DNA of 64,000 nucleotides. It comes from Pectobacterium atrosepticum (GTDB lineage Bacteria > Pseudomonadota > Gammaproteobacteria > Enterobacterales > Enterobacteriaceae). The stretch spans positions 3,968,001 through 4,032,000 of the forward strand of contig CP036163.1 of assembly GCA_019056595.1 (NCBI GenBank), read 5' to 3'. A program made the position numbers and the translations under genes. The notes under the pieces were generated by a model. The model searched no databases. It was not told where the DNA came from and saw only the letters and a list, made by a program, of their open reading frames with translations. Of this stretch, positions 9,080-18,608 are shown piece by piece; position 1 is the first letter of the stretch, and each line of letters starts with the position of its first letter.

Positions 9080-10285
9080 TTAGTCGATCAATAATTCAAG
9101 GGCGCTGCCCACTGCGGCGATCAGTGCAGCAACATCCTGTTGGTTGTTATAGGGGGCAAACGAGGCACGGAGCGTGCCGCTGACGCCGAGCGCGTCCATT
9201 AATGGCTGCGCACAGTGATGCCCAGCACGCAGTGCGATGCCGCTTTCAGCTAACAGCGTAACCAGATCGCTGTGGTGTACATCGGCAATATCAAAGGACA
9301 GCACGCTGGACTGCGGGCTACGGAAGCTGCGGAAGCCGGGGAACTGCGCTAAATACGTTTCGGCAAGCTGCGCTAACTGCTGGCTGTGCTGCTCTGCGGC
9401 GTGCCAATCCAGCGTGGTCAGCCAGTCTAGTGCCGCAGACAGGCCAAGCACGCCAGCAATGTGGGGGGTTCCCGCTTCAAAACGCTGTGGAATCGCCTGC
9501 GGTGTGAAGCCGTCAAAAGAAACCTGTGTCATCATCTTCCCGCCGCCTTGCCACGGCATCATGCTTTCCAGTAAGGCGGTTTTGCCGTACAGCACGCCGA
9601 TCCCAGTCGGAGCATAAAGCTTGTGTCCGGAAAACGCGTAGAAATCGATATCCAGCGCCTGTACATCGGGCGGGCAGTGAACGATGCCCTGCGCGCCGTC
9701 AACCATTACTACCGCACCATAGCGGTGAGCCAGTGTAATCGCCCGCGCCAGATCGGGCTGGCCGCCTGTCACGTTTGACATCTGTCCCAGCGCCAGCAGG
9801 CGGGTTTTTGGCGTGATCAACGTGGCTAACTGTTCGATATCCGGTAACAAGTCCGCGCCTATCGGCAACTTCACGATCTTAGCGCCAGTTTGCTGCGCCA
9901 CCATCAGCCACGGAATAAGGTTCGCGTGATGCTCCGCTTCGCTAACGACGATCTCGTCGCCCGGTTGAAGGCGAGGGCGTGCATAGCTCTGCGCGACCAG
10001 ATTGATCGCTTCCGTCGTGCCTCTGGTCCAGACAATGGAACGCGGATCGTCGGCGTGGAGCAAAGCGGCGACTTGCTCACGAGCGCCTTCAAAACGCTGG
10101 GTTAACACCTGCGCGCCGCGATGCTGGCTGCGATGCACCGTACCCCCCTCGCTGCCATAGAACGCCTGCACCGCATCAATGACGGACTGTGGTTTTAGCG
10201 CAGTCGCGGCGCTATCAAGATAGACAGTCGAATGCTGGAGAGCGGGGAACTGTTGGCGAAAGGTGGCAGGGTTAAACGGTGTCAT
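9080..10285 (-). CDS. csdA: Cysteine desulfurase CsdA
   Basis: CsdA is a PLP-dependent class V aminotransferase-fold enzyme that removes sulfur from cysteine (and selenium from selenocysteine) and passes it to CsdE. From the ATG at 10285 the protein has 401 residues, the E. coli length. The PLP lysine falls at 222 in AFSGHKLY and the catalytic cysteine at 358 in AGHHCAQP. I reject the ATG two codons upstream (10291) because the Shine-Dalgarno AGAGG would touch it, whereas it is well spaced from 10285. The gene is co-transcribed with csdE. Confidence 0.96.
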   Translation of the reverse strand: MTPFNPATFRQQFPALQHSTVYLDSAATALKPQSVIDAVQAFYGSEGGTVHRSQHRGAQVLTQRFEGAREQVAALLHADDPRSIVWTRGTTEAINLVAQSYARPRLQPGDEIVVSEAEHHANLIPWLMVAQQTGAKIVKLPIGADLLPDIEQLATLITPKTRLLALGQMSNVTGGQPDLARAITLAHRYGAVVMVDGAQGIVHCPPDVQALDIDFYAFSGHKLYAPTGIGVLYGKTALLESMMPWQGGGKMMTQVSFDGFTPQAIPQRFEAGTPHIAGVLGLSAALDWLTTLDWHAAEQHSQQLAQLAETYLAQFPGFRSFRSPQSSVLSFDIADVHHSDLVTLLAESGIALRAGHHCAQPLMDALGVSGTLRASFAPYNNQQDVAALIAAVGSALELLID

Positions 10286-10468
10286 GAGCATCCTCTTTTG
10301 GAGGGCAGATCCTGTCCCATTTTGTCGAGAGAGACAAGTTTAGGACTATGCCTAATGCGATTTTATGGAAAAAAAATCAACTATTGCTACGCTTTAAAGT
10401 GTTAATTTTCAGGATTTCCTGATGAATAAGGTTAACTAGAAGACATTTAAATTCATTGAGGGTTAACT

Positions 10469-10690
10469 ATGAAGAATAAAATTTCTATTTTTGCCGCTAT
10501 CGTGATGGCGTTTTCTCTGGCAGCCTGTTCCAGTAATTACGTCATGCATACCAATGACGGGCGTACCATCGTCGCAGAGGGGAAACCGAAGGTTGATGAT
10601 GAGACGGGTATGATCAGCTATACCGATGCCTACGGTCAGCAGCAGCAAATTAACCGTGATAATGTGAAAGAAATGGCGAAAGGGAAATAG
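10469..10690 (+). CDS. ygdI: YgdI/YgdR-family small lipoprotein
   Basis: This is a 73-residue DUF903 lipoprotein. The signal peptide MKNKISIFAAIVMAFSLAAC ends in a lipobox with the lipidated cysteine at residue 20, followed by SSNYVMHTNDGRTI. The small domain is SH3-like. The function is not established; the E. coli paralogues YgdI and YgdR are envelope lipoproteins of unknown role. Residues after the cysteine are SSN, not aspartate, so outer-membrane sorting by Lol is expected. Its place beside gcvB/gcvA matches E. coli ygdI. YgdR is an equally good family name by sequence alone. Confidence 0.9.
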   Translation: MKNKISIFAAIVMAFSLAACSSNYVMHTNDGRTIVAEGKPKVDDETGMISYTDAYGQQQQINRDNVKEMAKGK

Positions 10691-10778
10691 TGCCGTTTGC
10701 CCATCATCACACGTTGCCTGTTAAGTTGTGCCAGATGCTAGATAAGCGTGCCATGGCATTCAGGTGTGAAACGTAAGC

Positions 10779-10805
10779 AAAAAAAAGCACCGCAATTTGC
10801 GGTGC
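10779..10805 (-). terminator. Rho-independent terminator of gcvB
   Basis: An eight-base stem, GCACCGCA with its complement TGCGGTGC (10787-10805), is followed on the minus strand by a run of eight U (10786-10779). This is the classic gcvB 3' end, which also serves as an Hfq-binding tail. Confidence 0.93.
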
Positions 10806-10977
10806 TACACAAAAAATCACTTTGGACAGACAGGGTAAATGTACAGGAAGTGAATAGGGTAGACTCGCTACCACATCTGCAAAAGGCAGACAAACAAATA
10901 GCAAACACAACATCACAACCACAAGCCAAAAGCACCTCAGGTCACCCCTCCGCACTTTTCGTTCCGGCCCAGGAAGT
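10779..10977 (-). ncRNA. gcvB: GcvB small regulatory RNA
   Basis: GcvB is an Hfq-dependent sRNA that represses many amino-acid and peptide transporter mRNAs. The minus strand from 10977 begins ACTTCCTGGGCCGGAACG, close to the E. coli 5' end. It carries the G/U-rich seed region GTGGTTGTGATGTTGTG and the conserved CACTTCCTGTACATTTACCC. It ends in the hairpin GCACCGCAAATTGCGGTGC followed by eight U. The length of about 199 nt matches the roughly 205 nt of E. coli GcvB. It is divergent from gcvA, its glycine-responsive regulator, exactly as expected. Confidence 0.96.
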
Positions 10978-10983
10978 TGCGCT

Positions 10984-11012
10984 AATATAGGTATTTGCTG
11001 GTACATCCTCAA
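10984..11012 (-). promoter_or_regulatory. Promoter of gcvB (sigma-70 type)
   Basis: On the minus strand TTGAGG (11012-11007) and TATATT (10989-10984) are separated by 17 bases. The inferred start of GcvB, A at 10977, lies seven bases after the -10 box. GcvA-binding sites are expected in the roughly 200 bases between this promoter and the gcvA start at 11228, but I cannot define them by eye. Confidence 0.75.
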
Positions 11013-11227
11013 CGGACAAATTATAATGTCTCGGATTACAAAAACTAATATATGTACCCGTCATCTTTTCGTTGTAGAGAGGTTGCCCGCTGTCGATGGC
11101 TTTGAACGCGCAGACAGCGGACCGACTGGGGCGATTTCCCATTGTCGTCTTTCTGCACCTTAAGCGTTATTGGGTACGAATGTGCCTGATAAATCGCTGA
11201 TTTAGCGTAAACCAAAAGATTTCATTC

Positions 11228-12151
11228 ATGTCAAAACGTCTCCCTCCGCTCAACGCATTGCGCGTTTTTGATGCGGCGGCTCGCCATTTAAGTTTTACCA
11301 GAGCGGCAGAAGAGTTGTTTGTCACGCAGGCTGCTGTCAGCCACCAGATTAAATCGCTGGAAGATTTTCTGGGGCTAAAATTATTCCGTCGTCGTAATCG
11401 TTCCCTGTTACTGACCGAAGAGGGGCAGAGTTACTATCTTGATATCAAAGAGATCTTCTCATCGCTGAATGACGCAACGCGTAAGCTGCAATCCCGCAGC
11501 GCGAAAGGTGCGTTAACGGTGAGCCTGCTACCCAGCTTTGCTATCCATTGGCTGGTGCCACGCCTTTCGAGCTTTAACTCCGACTATCCAGGGATTGATG
11601 TTCGTATTCAGGCAGTGGATCGTGACGAAGATCGTCTGGCTGATGATGTGGATGTCGCTATTTTCTACGGTCGGGGAAACTGGCCGGGATTGCGGGTAGA
11701 GAAACTGTACGCCGAGTATCTTTTGCCCGTTTGCTCGCCGGTGTTGCTGACGGGGAATCATCCGTTGAAGACGCCGGACGATTTGGTCGCGCACACGCTG
11801 CTGCACGATGCGTCGCGTCGTGACTGGTTGTCCTATACCCGCCAGCTTGGTGTGCAGATTAACGTGCAGCAGGGGCCGATTTTCAGCCACAGCGCGATGG
11901 TGTTGCAGGCGGCGATTCACGGGCAGGGTGTGGCGCTGGCGAATAATGTGATGGCGCAGACTGAACTCGAAGCGGGGCGGCTCGTGTGTCCGTTTAACGA
12001 TGTGCTGGTCAGCCGGAACGCTTTTTATCTGGTATGTCATGACAGTCAGGCAGAACTGGGTAAAATAGCCGCCTTCCGCCATTGGATTCTGGCGCGGGCG
12101 GCCAATGAGCAGGAAAAGTTTCGCTTCCGCTATGACAGCGGTACGCGCTGA
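11228..12151 (+). CDS. gcvA: Glycine cleavage system transcriptional regulator GcvA
   Basis: GcvA is a LysR-family regulator of the gcvTHP operon and of gcvB. It activates when glycine is plentiful and represses with GcvR. The protein has 307 residues (305 in E. coli). The N-terminal winged helix-turn-helix is plain: FTRAAEELFVTQAAVSHQIK near residues 24-43, followed by a linker helix and a periplasmic-binding-protein-like effector domain. It is divergent from gcvB and precedes ygdD on the same strand, the E. coli order. Confidence 0.96.
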   Translation: MSKRLPPLNALRVFDAAARHLSFTRAAEELFVTQAAVSHQIKSLEDFLGLKLFRRRNRSLLLTEEGQSYYLDIKEIFSSLNDATRKLQSRSAKGALTVSLLPSFAIHWLVPRLSSFNSDYPGIDVRIQAVDRDEDRLADDVDVAIFYGRGNWPGLRVEKLYAEYLLPVCSPVLLTGNHPLKTPDDLVAHTLLHDASRRDWLSYTRQLGVQINVQQGPIFSHSAMVLQAAIHGQGVALANNVMAQTELEAGRLVCPFNDVLVSRNAFYLVCHDSQAELGKIAAFRHWILARAANEQEKFRFRYDSGTR

Positions 12152-12240
12152 AATTGCATCGTTGATTGTCGAAGATTGGTTGACCGAATCGCTCACGTAG
12201 GTAACTACGATGATAGATAACTACGCTTAAGGTAATAACG

Positions 12241-12636
12241 ATGAATAGTCGTTTCATGTTGGTATTTGCTGCTATCAGCGGCTTTACTTTTGTCGCGCTA
12301 GGCGCGTTTGGTTCTCACGCTCTCAGCAAAACGCTGGGTGCAACGGAACTGGGCTGGTTGAAAACCGGCCTTGAGTATCAAGCATTTCACACGCTAGCGA
12401 TTCTGGCGCTGGCAGTTGCGATGCAACAGCGAACCAATCTGTGGTTTTACTGGAGCAGCGTTTTTCTGGCGTTGGGAACGGTACTCTTCAGCGGAAGTTT
12501 GTACTGTCTGGCGCTTTCTCACCTGAAGCTGTGGGTTTATGTGACGCCGATTGGCGGAGCCTGTTTTCTGGTGGGATGGATATTAATGTTGATTGGCGCA
12601 CTGCGTCTGAAGAGAAAGGCTGAACGCCATGAATAA
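12241..12636 (+). CDS. ygdD: DUF423 inner-membrane protein YgdD
   Basis: This is a 131-residue integral membrane protein of the DUF423 family. About four hydrophobic segments are visible ([71 protein letters not shown]). The family motif GAFGSHAL is at residues 22-29. Its function is unknown in any organism. The stop overlaps the rlmM start by eight bases, so the two are translationally coupled, as in E. coli. Confidence 0.92.
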   Translation: MNSRFMLVFAAISGFTFVALGAFGSHALSKTLGATELGWLKTGLEYQAFHTLAILALAVAMQQRTNLWFYWSSVFLALGTVLFSGSLYCLALSHLKLWVYVTPIGGACFLVGWILMLIGALRLKRKAERHE

Positions 12637-13729
12637 AGTCATTTTGTATTGCCGCCCTGGGTTTGAGAAAGAGTGTGCGGCGGAAATAACGGAAAAAGCC
12701 ACGCAGCACAATGCGTTCGGTTTCGCGCGGGTAAAAGAAAACAGTGGCTACGTCGTGTTTGAATGCTACCAGCATGAAGATGCCGAACGTCTGGTGAAAA
12801 CGCTGCCGTTCCATGAGCTGATTTTTGTCCGCCAGATGTTCGTCAGCGGTGACCTGTTGCGAGATCTACCGCCGGAAGATCGTATCACGCCGATCGTGGG
12901 TATGTTGACCGGTGCGATTGAACGCGCGGGGGATCTGCGTGTTGAAGTCCCTGACACCAACGAAAGCAAAGAACTGATGAAGTTCTGCCGCAAATTTACC
13001 GTGCCGCTGCGCGCCGCGCTGCGCGAACACAAAATTCTGCTGGGTCATGAAAAAGCGGATCGACCAGTGTTGCATGTGTTGTTTATTGCGCCTGGTTGCT
13101 GCTATGTCGGTTACTCCTATAGCAATAACAACTCACCGTTTTATATGGGTATCCCACGCCTCAAGTTTCCTTCTGATGCGCCAAGCCGTTCGACGCTAAA
13201 ACTTGAAGAAGCGTTTCACGTTTTCGTTCCTGCGGATGAATGGGATGAACGTCTGGGCAGTGGTATGTACGCGGTGGATTTGGGCGCTTGCCCCGGCGGC
13301 TGGACTTATCAGTTGGTCAAACGCAGCATGATGGTTTATGCAGTAGACAACGGGCCAATGGCGCCCAGCCTGATGGATACCGGGCAGGTGATGCATCATC
13401 AGGCCGATGGTTTCCGCTTTGAACCACCGCGCAATAATGTGTATTGGCTAGTGTGCGACATGGTAGAAAAACCCGCTAAAGTCACAAGCCTGATGAGTGA
13501 TTGGCTGATTAAAGGCTGGTGTCGTGAAACGATATTCAACCTCAAGCTGCCTATGAAGAAGCGCTACGAAGAAGTGTCACAGAATCTGGCGTTGCTGCGT
13601 GAACGCCTGAGCGAAAATGGTATTCATGCCGAAGTGCATGCCAAGCATTTGTACCATGACCGTGAAGAAGTCACTGTGCATGTGCGTCGTTTCTGGAGCG
13701 CAGTGCCTGGCCGTCGCGACGAGCGATAG
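12629..13729 (+). CDS. rlmM: 23S rRNA 2'-O-ribose C2498 methyltransferase RlmM
   Basis: RlmM methylates the 2'-O of C2498 in 23S rRNA before the 50S subunit is assembled. The protein has 366 residues. A THUMP domain fills the N-terminal half. The SAM-binding Rossmann domain has the motif [14 protein letters not shown] near residues 217-230 and CDMVEKP further on. The C-terminal KLPMKKRY contributes a catalytic lysine of the K-D-K type expected in ribose methyltransferases. It starts inside the ygdD reading frame. The only structure after it is a hairpin without a U-run (13740-13771). Confidence 0.96.
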   Translation: MNKVILYCRPGFEKECAAEITEKATQHNAFGFARVKENSGYVVFECYQHEDAERLVKTLPFHELIFVRQMFVSGDLLRDLPPEDRITPIVGMLTGAIERAGDLRVEVPDTNESKELMKFCRKFTVPLRAALREHKILLGHEKADRPVLHVLFIAPGCCYVGYSYSNNNSPFYMGIPRLKFPSDAPSRSTLKLEEAFHVFVPADEWDERLGSGMYAVDLGACPGGWTYQLVKRSMMVYAVDNGPMAPSLMDTGQVMHHQADGFRFEPPRNNVYWLVCDMVEKPAKVTSLMSDWLIKGWCRETIFNLKLPMKKRYEEVSQNLALLRERLSENGIHAEVHAKHLYHDREEVTVHVRRFWSAVPGRRDER

Positions 13730-13786
13730 TATTGTGCTGATGCGTATCCGGAGCCATTCAGGTACGCATCCGTATTGATCCTGCCG

Positions 13787-14569
13787 CTAGTAGGACTGCG
13801 GTTGAGTGCTACTCTGCACGGGTAGCCTCAACTGTTGCAGATTGCCATTAAGCGTTAAGTCGGTACGCAGCGTGGCAACTTGACGGCTGATCAGTGCCAT
13901 TTCTTTATGCTGTTCCAACTTCTTGCGCCACTTCTCCGGTACGGCATCCAATTGCTGGTACAACGCTTCCAGATTTCCTGCCTGTTGCAAGAGCTGTGCG
14001 GCACTTTTGGGGCCGATACCCGCGACGCCTGGAATCTTGCTGCTGCTAATGCCTGCCAGCCCCCAGTAGTCCGTCAACTGCTGCGGTGAAACACTAAATT
14101 CCTGTTCGATAAACGGCAGATCCAACCAGCGCTTCTGAAAGTAATCTCTGATCTGAATGTGTGGTGCCAATAACTGGCAGTACCCTTTATCGGTCGATAT
14201 AATCGTTGCCTGATGGCCCGCTGATGACAGCTTGGTCGCCAGCGTAGCTGCCAGATCGTCGGCTTCATTACCGGGGCTATGCCAGCTTTCTACGCCAACG
14301 GCGGCAAACGCTGTTTTAATCTGCGGGAGTTCCTGCTTCAGATTATCCGGCATCGGCGTGCGTCCCGCCTTGTAGTCCGGCAAGAGTTGGTGACGCCAGC
14401 TGGTATCGCGATCTTCATCATCAAAGACGGCCACCGCGTGCGTAGGCTGGCTGTTTTGTATGAGTTGATGCAGCGCATGTTGGCATGCCGTGATACAGGG
14501 TGAACCCTGTACCGCGTGAATACGACGTATTAGATTGAGCGCGTCGACAATCAGCAAATGGACGGGCAT
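13787..14569 (-). CDS. xni: Flap endonuclease Xni (ExoIX)
   Basis: Xni is a structure-specific 5' flap endonuclease homologous to the 5'-nuclease domain of DNA polymerase I. The protein has 260 residues, near the E. coli length of 251. Metal-binding acidic motifs are visible: [10 protein letters not shown] at the N-terminus, [12 protein letters not shown], and [12 protein letters not shown]. The helix-hairpin-helix [14 protein letters not shown] follows near residue 180. The family is known to lack part of the N-terminal acidic cluster. It is convergent with rlmM. Confidence 0.93.
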   Translation of the reverse strand: MPVHLLIVDALNLIRRIHAVQGSPCITACQHALHQLIQNSQPTHAVAVFDDEDRDTSWRHQLLPDYKAGRTPMPDNLKQELPQIKTAFAAVGVESWHSPGNEADDLAATLATKLSSAGHQATIISTDKGYCQLLAPHIQIRDYFQKRWLDLPFIEQEFSVSPQQLTDYWGLAGISSSKIPGVAGIGPKSAAQLLQQAGNLEALYQQLDAVPEKWRKKLEQHKEMALISRQVATLRTDLTLNGNLQQLRLPVQSSTQPQSY

Positions 14570-14646
14570 CGCATCATTCCTGTCGTGCTATCCGTGAGTA
14601 AAGGGGGAAGCTGGCTTCCCCACGTAGGTGTTGGTTGAGCGAGCGG

Positions 14647-16011
14647 TTATGAGCAGATTTCGTAGCACGGAATATAGGCGCTACCGGGCAGCTTCATACG
14701 CTGTTGTGCGACAAAGCCCTGTAACAGCGTATCCATGCTTTTCATCATCTGAGGGTCGCCATGAATTTTGTACGGCCCACGTTGCTCTATCGCCTGAATA
14801 CCGACTTCCTTCACATTACCGGCCACAATGCCGGAAAATGCCCGGCGCAGCGCGGCAGCAAGCTCTTCAGCTGGCTGATTCGGATGCAGGTTAAGATCGG
14901 CCATATTTTCGTGGCTCGGCTCGAAGGGCAGTTGCAGATCGGGTGCGATGCGCAGTGACCAGTTAAAGCTATAGGCATCGCCCGTGTGGCGTCGACTCTC
15001 TTTCACCAGTGGCATCGCTTTCTTCATCTGACGGGCAACTTCCGCAGCGTCATCAATGATGATCGAGTAGTAGCGACGCGCCTGACGGCCCAGCGTGCCA
15101 ACTATGAATTCGTCCAGCACGTGGAAATAGTCTGCGCTTTCTTCCGGTCCGGTCAGGATAATCGGCAACACCTGTTCGCTGTTTTCTGGATTCATCATGA
15201 TGCCCAGCAGATAAAGGAACTCTTCCGCCGTTCCGACCCCCCCAGGGAAAATAATGATGCCATGCCCGATACGGACAAAGGCTTCCAGACGCTTTTCGAT
15301 ATCCGGCATAATGATCAGTTCATTGACCAGCGGGTTCGGCGGCTCTGCGGCAATGATGGACGGTTCGGTCATGCCGATGAAGCGCCCTTCTTTGTAGCGC
15401 TGCTGCGCGTGGCCGACGGCGGCACCTTTCATTGGTGCTTCCATCGCGCCCGGACCACAGCCCGTGCAGATATTCAGTTCACGCAGGCCAAGCTGGCTGC
15501 CGACCTTGCGGGCATACAGGTATTCGATTTCATTAATCGAGTGACCACCCCAGCAGACCACCATGTTCGGCTCTTCTCCGACGTGGAGCGCCTTGGCATT
15601 ACGCAGGATAGAAAACACCAGATTGGTGATATGCGCGGAATTTTCCAGATTCAGGTTCTGATAGCGACCTGCGCTGGCGATTTGGCCGTTGACGAACAAA
15701 ATGTCGCGCAATACGGCGAACAGGTTAGCTTGCAAGGCTCGAATGATGTTGCCATCAACGAAGGCGTCTTCCGGCGGGTTCACTAGTTCTAGTTTGACGC
15801 CACGTTCGCGGCGTAGCACGTTGATATCAAAGTCTTCATAACGAGACAGTAGCTCTTTGCTGTTATCTGTCTGGCTACCGGAATTCAGTACGGCGAGGGA
15901 ACAGTTGCGAAACAAACGGTAGAGGTCGCTGCTGGCTGTACTTTTCAGCATGTCGACTTCCAACTGCGATAACAAATCCATCGATCCCAATGGGCTGATA
16001 TGTGTAATCAA
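14647..16011 (-). CDS. ppnN: Nucleotide 5'-monophosphate nucleosidase PpnN (TTG start)
   Basis: PpnN (YgdH) cleaves purine and pyrimidine nucleoside monophosphates to the base and ribose 5-phosphate. In E. coli it is activated by binding (p)ppGpp. The LOG-like core has the motif [18 protein letters not shown] (PGGxGTxxE) and the phosphate-binding [16 protein letters not shown]. The TTG at 16011 is chosen because the protein then has 454 residues, the E. coli length, begins [11 protein letters not shown] like E. coli YgdH, and has AAGGAG just upstream. An ATG at 16074 would add 21 unrelated residues. Confidence 0.95.
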   Translation of the reverse strand: MITHISPLGSMDLLSQLEVDMLKSTASSDLYRLFRNCSLAVLNSGSQTDNSKELLSRYEDFDINVLRRERGVKLELVNPPEDAFVDGNIIRALQANLFAVLRDILFVNGQIASAGRYQNLNLENSAHITNLVFSILRNAKALHVGEEPNMVVCWGGHSINEIEYLYARKVGSQLGLRELNICTGCGPGAMEAPMKGAAVGHAQQRYKEGRFIGMTEPSIIAAEPPNPLVNELIIMPDIEKRLEAFVRIGHGIIIFPGGVGTAEEFLYLLGIMMNPENSEQVLPIILTGPEESADYFHVLDEFIVGTLGRQARRYYSIIIDDAAEVARQMKKAMPLVKESRRHTGDAYSFNWSLRIAPDLQLPFEPSHENMADLNLHPNQPAEELAAALRRAFSGIVAGNVKEVGIQAIEQRGPYKIHGDPQMMKSMDTLLQGFVAQQRMKLPGSAYIPCYEICS

Positions 16012-16322
16012 TTTTGCTCCTTGAAACGCAATATAATTCGCGATGCCATGCTGGCTGCCGAGAGAACGATCCATTGCTACACGCTCGACGTTTCAGCAAC
16101 ATGGCACGAATGTCATTCATTTAAGCCGCTACGCGAACAAGTTAAATACCGCGAACCTAAATGAAACCTACTTGAGCACCGTTCAGACGTTATGGATCTT
16201 TTGTTGTCTGGTATACCACCTTAACGCGCTGCCATCATTTTTTCCAATGCTGGCGGCAGTCTATCTCCTAACTTGCGTGACGCCACGCATCTTTGCGTGC
16301 AAGCACGCGGCCTATCGGTCGG
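16012..16322. other. Intergenic region between queF and ppnN (no gene seen)
   Basis: These 311 bases lie downstream of queF and upstream of ppnN, both on the minus strand. They must hold the ppnN promoter. Near 16270-16315 there is a cluster of GCGTG/CACGC words able to form short hairpins, including GCGTGCAAGCACGC. No U-run follows on the minus strand, so I do not call a terminator. No small gene was recognised. Confidence 0.5.
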
Positions 16323-17171
16323 TTACTGGCGTGGCAGACGGCCATTTGGTGCGTTAAACGGGGTGTTACTGCGCCACGGGTTGATGTCCAGCCCGCCGCG
16401 TCGCGTGTAACGCGCATAAACGCTGAGTTTTTCCGGCTGGTAGTAGTGCATGAGATCGTTAAAAATTCGCTCCACACACTGTTCGTGAAATTCGTTATGA
16501 TGACGAAACGAGACAATGTAGCGCAGCAGCGCTTCACGGTTAATGCGCTTACCGCGATAGTGAATTTGTACGGAGCCCCAGTCAGGCTGATGGGTGATCA
16601 AACAGTTGGATTTCAGCAGGTGGCTGACCAGCGTTTCTTCAACGACCGGCGCATCCTGTTCATTTGTCGCCAGATAGTCGGCGTTGAAGTTGTAATTATC
16701 GATCTGAATGTCTTGATCGTCGATGCACTCGCCTGTGAATCCGGCTAGCGGTTGACCTTCAAGCTCGCTGAGTTTGAAAAGTGTGACGCTGACGTCTCCC
16801 TGTGCGCAGTGCGCCAGATCGTTGGCTAAAGTTGCGCGTACGCTTTCCCAACTGTCGAATGTCGTCTGATTAAAGCTGTTCAGATACAGCTTAAAACTTT
16901 TTGATTCAATCAGATTCAGGCTTTCTGCGTTAAGGTGCATTTCACCAACAGCCACCTGAGGCACACCGCGGTTGTTCAGCCAGGAAAGCTCGTAGAGCGT
17001 CCAGATATCTGCGCCATGAAAAGGCAGGCTGTCAGGATAAATACCGAGTGGATCGCGATTCAGGCTACGTGGCACGGGCTGTAGAAGTGCGGCATCATAG
17101 CGGTCGTGATAGGGAGTGGGTTTGCCCAGTGTTAGCCTGCTTAGGGCCTGATGCTTGTCATAAACGGACAT
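16323..17171 (-). CDS. queF: NADPH-dependent 7-cyano-7-deazaguanine reductase QueF
   Basis: QueF reduces the nitrile of preQ0 to the amine preQ1, the last soluble step before queuosine is built into tRNA. This is the long, bimodular form (282 residues). The catalytic cysteine is at 190 in [15 protein letters not shown], with the proton-donor aspartate at 197, the E. coli positions. The substrate-binding [15 protein letters not shown] is near residue 90 and GECIDDQD near 148. It is divergent from syd, as in E. coli. Confidence 0.96.
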
Positions 17172-17241
17172 GCTGTTACCTTGATGTGATAAGCGTGATG
17201 GCTAATAGTTTAACCTGACTAAAAGAGTGATGAGAAAAATT

Positions 17242-17790
17242 ATGGAGCATGAGGTTGTTTCTGCACTGGCGGCGTTTACCCAGCGCTATGTTGCCTGTTG
17301 GCAGCAGGAGAAGGGTCATTTACCTGCCAGTGAAGCACTTTACGGCATACCTTCCCCGTGTATTGTCGAAAATCATGAGGATACGGTTTACTGGTCGCCA
17401 CAGCCTTTTGCCCCTTCAGTTGCATTGGATGGCGTGGAGCGTGCGCTGGAAATCAGCTTGCACCCTGATGTTCACGCTTTCTACACCGCGCAATATGCCG
17501 GGGATATGGCGGCGCAATTTGATTCACTATCTTGCCAACTGTTGCAGGTGTGGAGTGAAGAGGACTTCACTCGAATGCAGGAAAATCTGATTGGCCATTT
17601 ATTAACGCAGAAACGCCTTAAACTCACACCGACGCTGTTTTTAGCGACGACCGATTCTGAGATGACCATGGTGTCGTTGTGTAATGTTTCTGGGGAGATC
17701 GTCCTGGAAGCGTTCGGAACGAAGAAACGTCAGCACTTAGCGCCGACGCTGGCGGCGTTTCTTTCTGGCCTTAACCCGTTAGCGGTCTAA
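17242..17790 (+). CDS. syd: SecY-interacting protein Syd
   Basis: Syd is a soluble protein that binds the cytoplasmic face of SecY and is thought to check the quality of SecYEG complexes. From the ATG at 17242 it has 182 residues (E. coli 181). Conserved patches include [23 protein letters not shown] and [18 protein letters not shown]. The frame extends upstream to GTG 17227 and ATG 17230, but these leave no space for a ribosome site. The 17242 start aligns with the E. coli N-terminus. The downstream neighbour rsmB matches the csrB-syd adjacency of E. coli. Confidence 0.93.
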   Translation: MEHEVVSALAAFTQRYVACWQQEKGHLPASEALYGIPSPCIVENHEDTVYWSPQPFAPSVALDGVERALEISLHPDVHAFYTAQYAGDMAAQFDSLSCQLLQVWSEEDFTRMQENLIGHLLTQKRLKLTPTLFLATTDSEMTMVSLCNVSGEIVLEAFGTKKRQHLAPTLAAFLSGLNPLAV

Positions 17791-17817
17791 TGGTTAATCG
17801 AATTTCACTTTCGGCTT

Positions 17818-17858
17818 TGTGAGAGATCTCTTACATTTGCTGTAAGAAATGTCTTATC
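17818..17858 (+). promoter_or_regulatory. Two GacA/UvrY-type boxes upstream of rsmB
   Basis: TGTGAGAGATCTCTTACA (17818-17835) is an almost perfect 18-base palindrome matching the TGTAAG-N6-CTTACA signal bound by GacA/UvrY/SirA response regulators. A second, weaker copy TGTAAGAAATGTCTTATC lies at 17841-17858. They sit about 70-110 bases before the rsmB start, the usual place for such upstream activating sites in csrB/rsmB-type genes. Binding by this organism's GacA is inferred. Confidence 0.8.
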
Positions 17859-17889
17859 TTTAATGTTGAAAATAGGTTTCATTTTTATT

Positions 17890-17917
17890 TTTTCATTATT
17901 AATTAATGGATTACAAT
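17890..17917 (+). promoter_or_regulatory. Core promoter of rsmB
   Basis: A good -10 hexamer TACAAT is at 17912-17917. A weak -35 (TTTTCA, 17890-17895) lies 16 bases upstream. A weak -35 fits dependence on the upstream GacA/UvrY boxes. The inferred RNA start is about 17924-17934. Confidence 0.6.
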
Positions 17918-17924
17918 CGGAATT

Positions 17925-18412
17925 CACAGTGCTGCTTAAGGGCGCTTGAGAAACATTGCCACTTACCCCTTGCCGAAAGCTGACAATTAATACATCTTAT
18001 TACTTAAATTAGTAACCGGTTACAGTGTATGTAACGGTGACTGTCGGTAACAAAATAACGTTACTGCACTCGGGCTGTTTTCAGGAAGAGACATTGTTTT
18101 AGGAAGAAACAGCCGCTTCAGGAAGAAGCGCGGTTTTCAGGAAGAAACACGATTTCAGGATGAAATCAGGGACACCTCCAGGAAGGAGACCGAGAGCCGA
18201 TTAGGAATGTCGGTGGGGCAGGAGCCTAAAGGGATTGAATCACGGAAGATACAGGATGGAAACGTCAGGACGAAAGTGGGACGCCAGCAAGGATTGTGGG
18301 TCAGGATGACCAAAAAGGAAAAGTTTTCACGGATGAGCAGGGATGCAAATGTGTAGCGGGATAGCTATAAAACGAACCGGGGGTGCTGAGCAATCAGTAC
18401 CCCCAACTTTTT
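17925..18412 (+). ncRNA. rsmB: RsmB (CsrB-type) RNA, antagonist of RsmA
   Basis: RsmB is a non-coding RNA that sequesters the mRNA-binding protein RsmA (CsrA). In soft-rot bacteria this relieves repression of plant cell-wall-degrading enzymes. From 18080 to 18360 the sequence holds about 22 GGA triplets, many as CAGGAAG, CAGGATG or AGGGA in short hairpin contexts, the hallmark of CsrA-titrating RNAs. It ends in a strong terminator at 18412. The inferred length of 480-490 nt fits the 479 nt reported for Pectobacterium RsmB. Its position beside syd corresponds to E. coli csrB. The exact 5' end is inferred from the promoter. Confidence 0.94.
18379..18412 (+). terminator. Rho-independent terminator of rsmB
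   Basis: GGGGGTGCTGA pairs with TCAGTACCCCC around a short GCAA loop (18379-18404) and is followed by AACTTTTT. This sets the rsmB 3' end. Confidence 0.92.
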
Positions 18413-18608
18413 GCCTGTATGACAAGTTTCTCCCTCCCCGAAAGCATTGACGTAGCGTCGCGTTACGAAGAAAAAACACTCAATATGTTATACCTGAGCT
18501 GTCGCTGAGTTTTGGCGTTGAACCTGCGTTCATAGTTTGCAATTAGTCTGAAATTTTACTAAATTAGCTTTTGGTAACTTATCGGACTATTTAGCAAAGG
18601 AAAACGCA

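Noticed and set aside
13740-13771. Hairpin ATGCGTATCC/GGTACGCAT after rlmM as a terminator
   Set aside because: It has a bulge and no U-run on either strand. It is noted under rlmM but not called.
14986-15786. 266-codon plus-strand open frame within ppnN
   Set aside because: It lies wholly antisense to ppnN, whose product matches a known family over its full length. The translation is rich in histidine, aspartate and arginine, as expected of a shadow frame.
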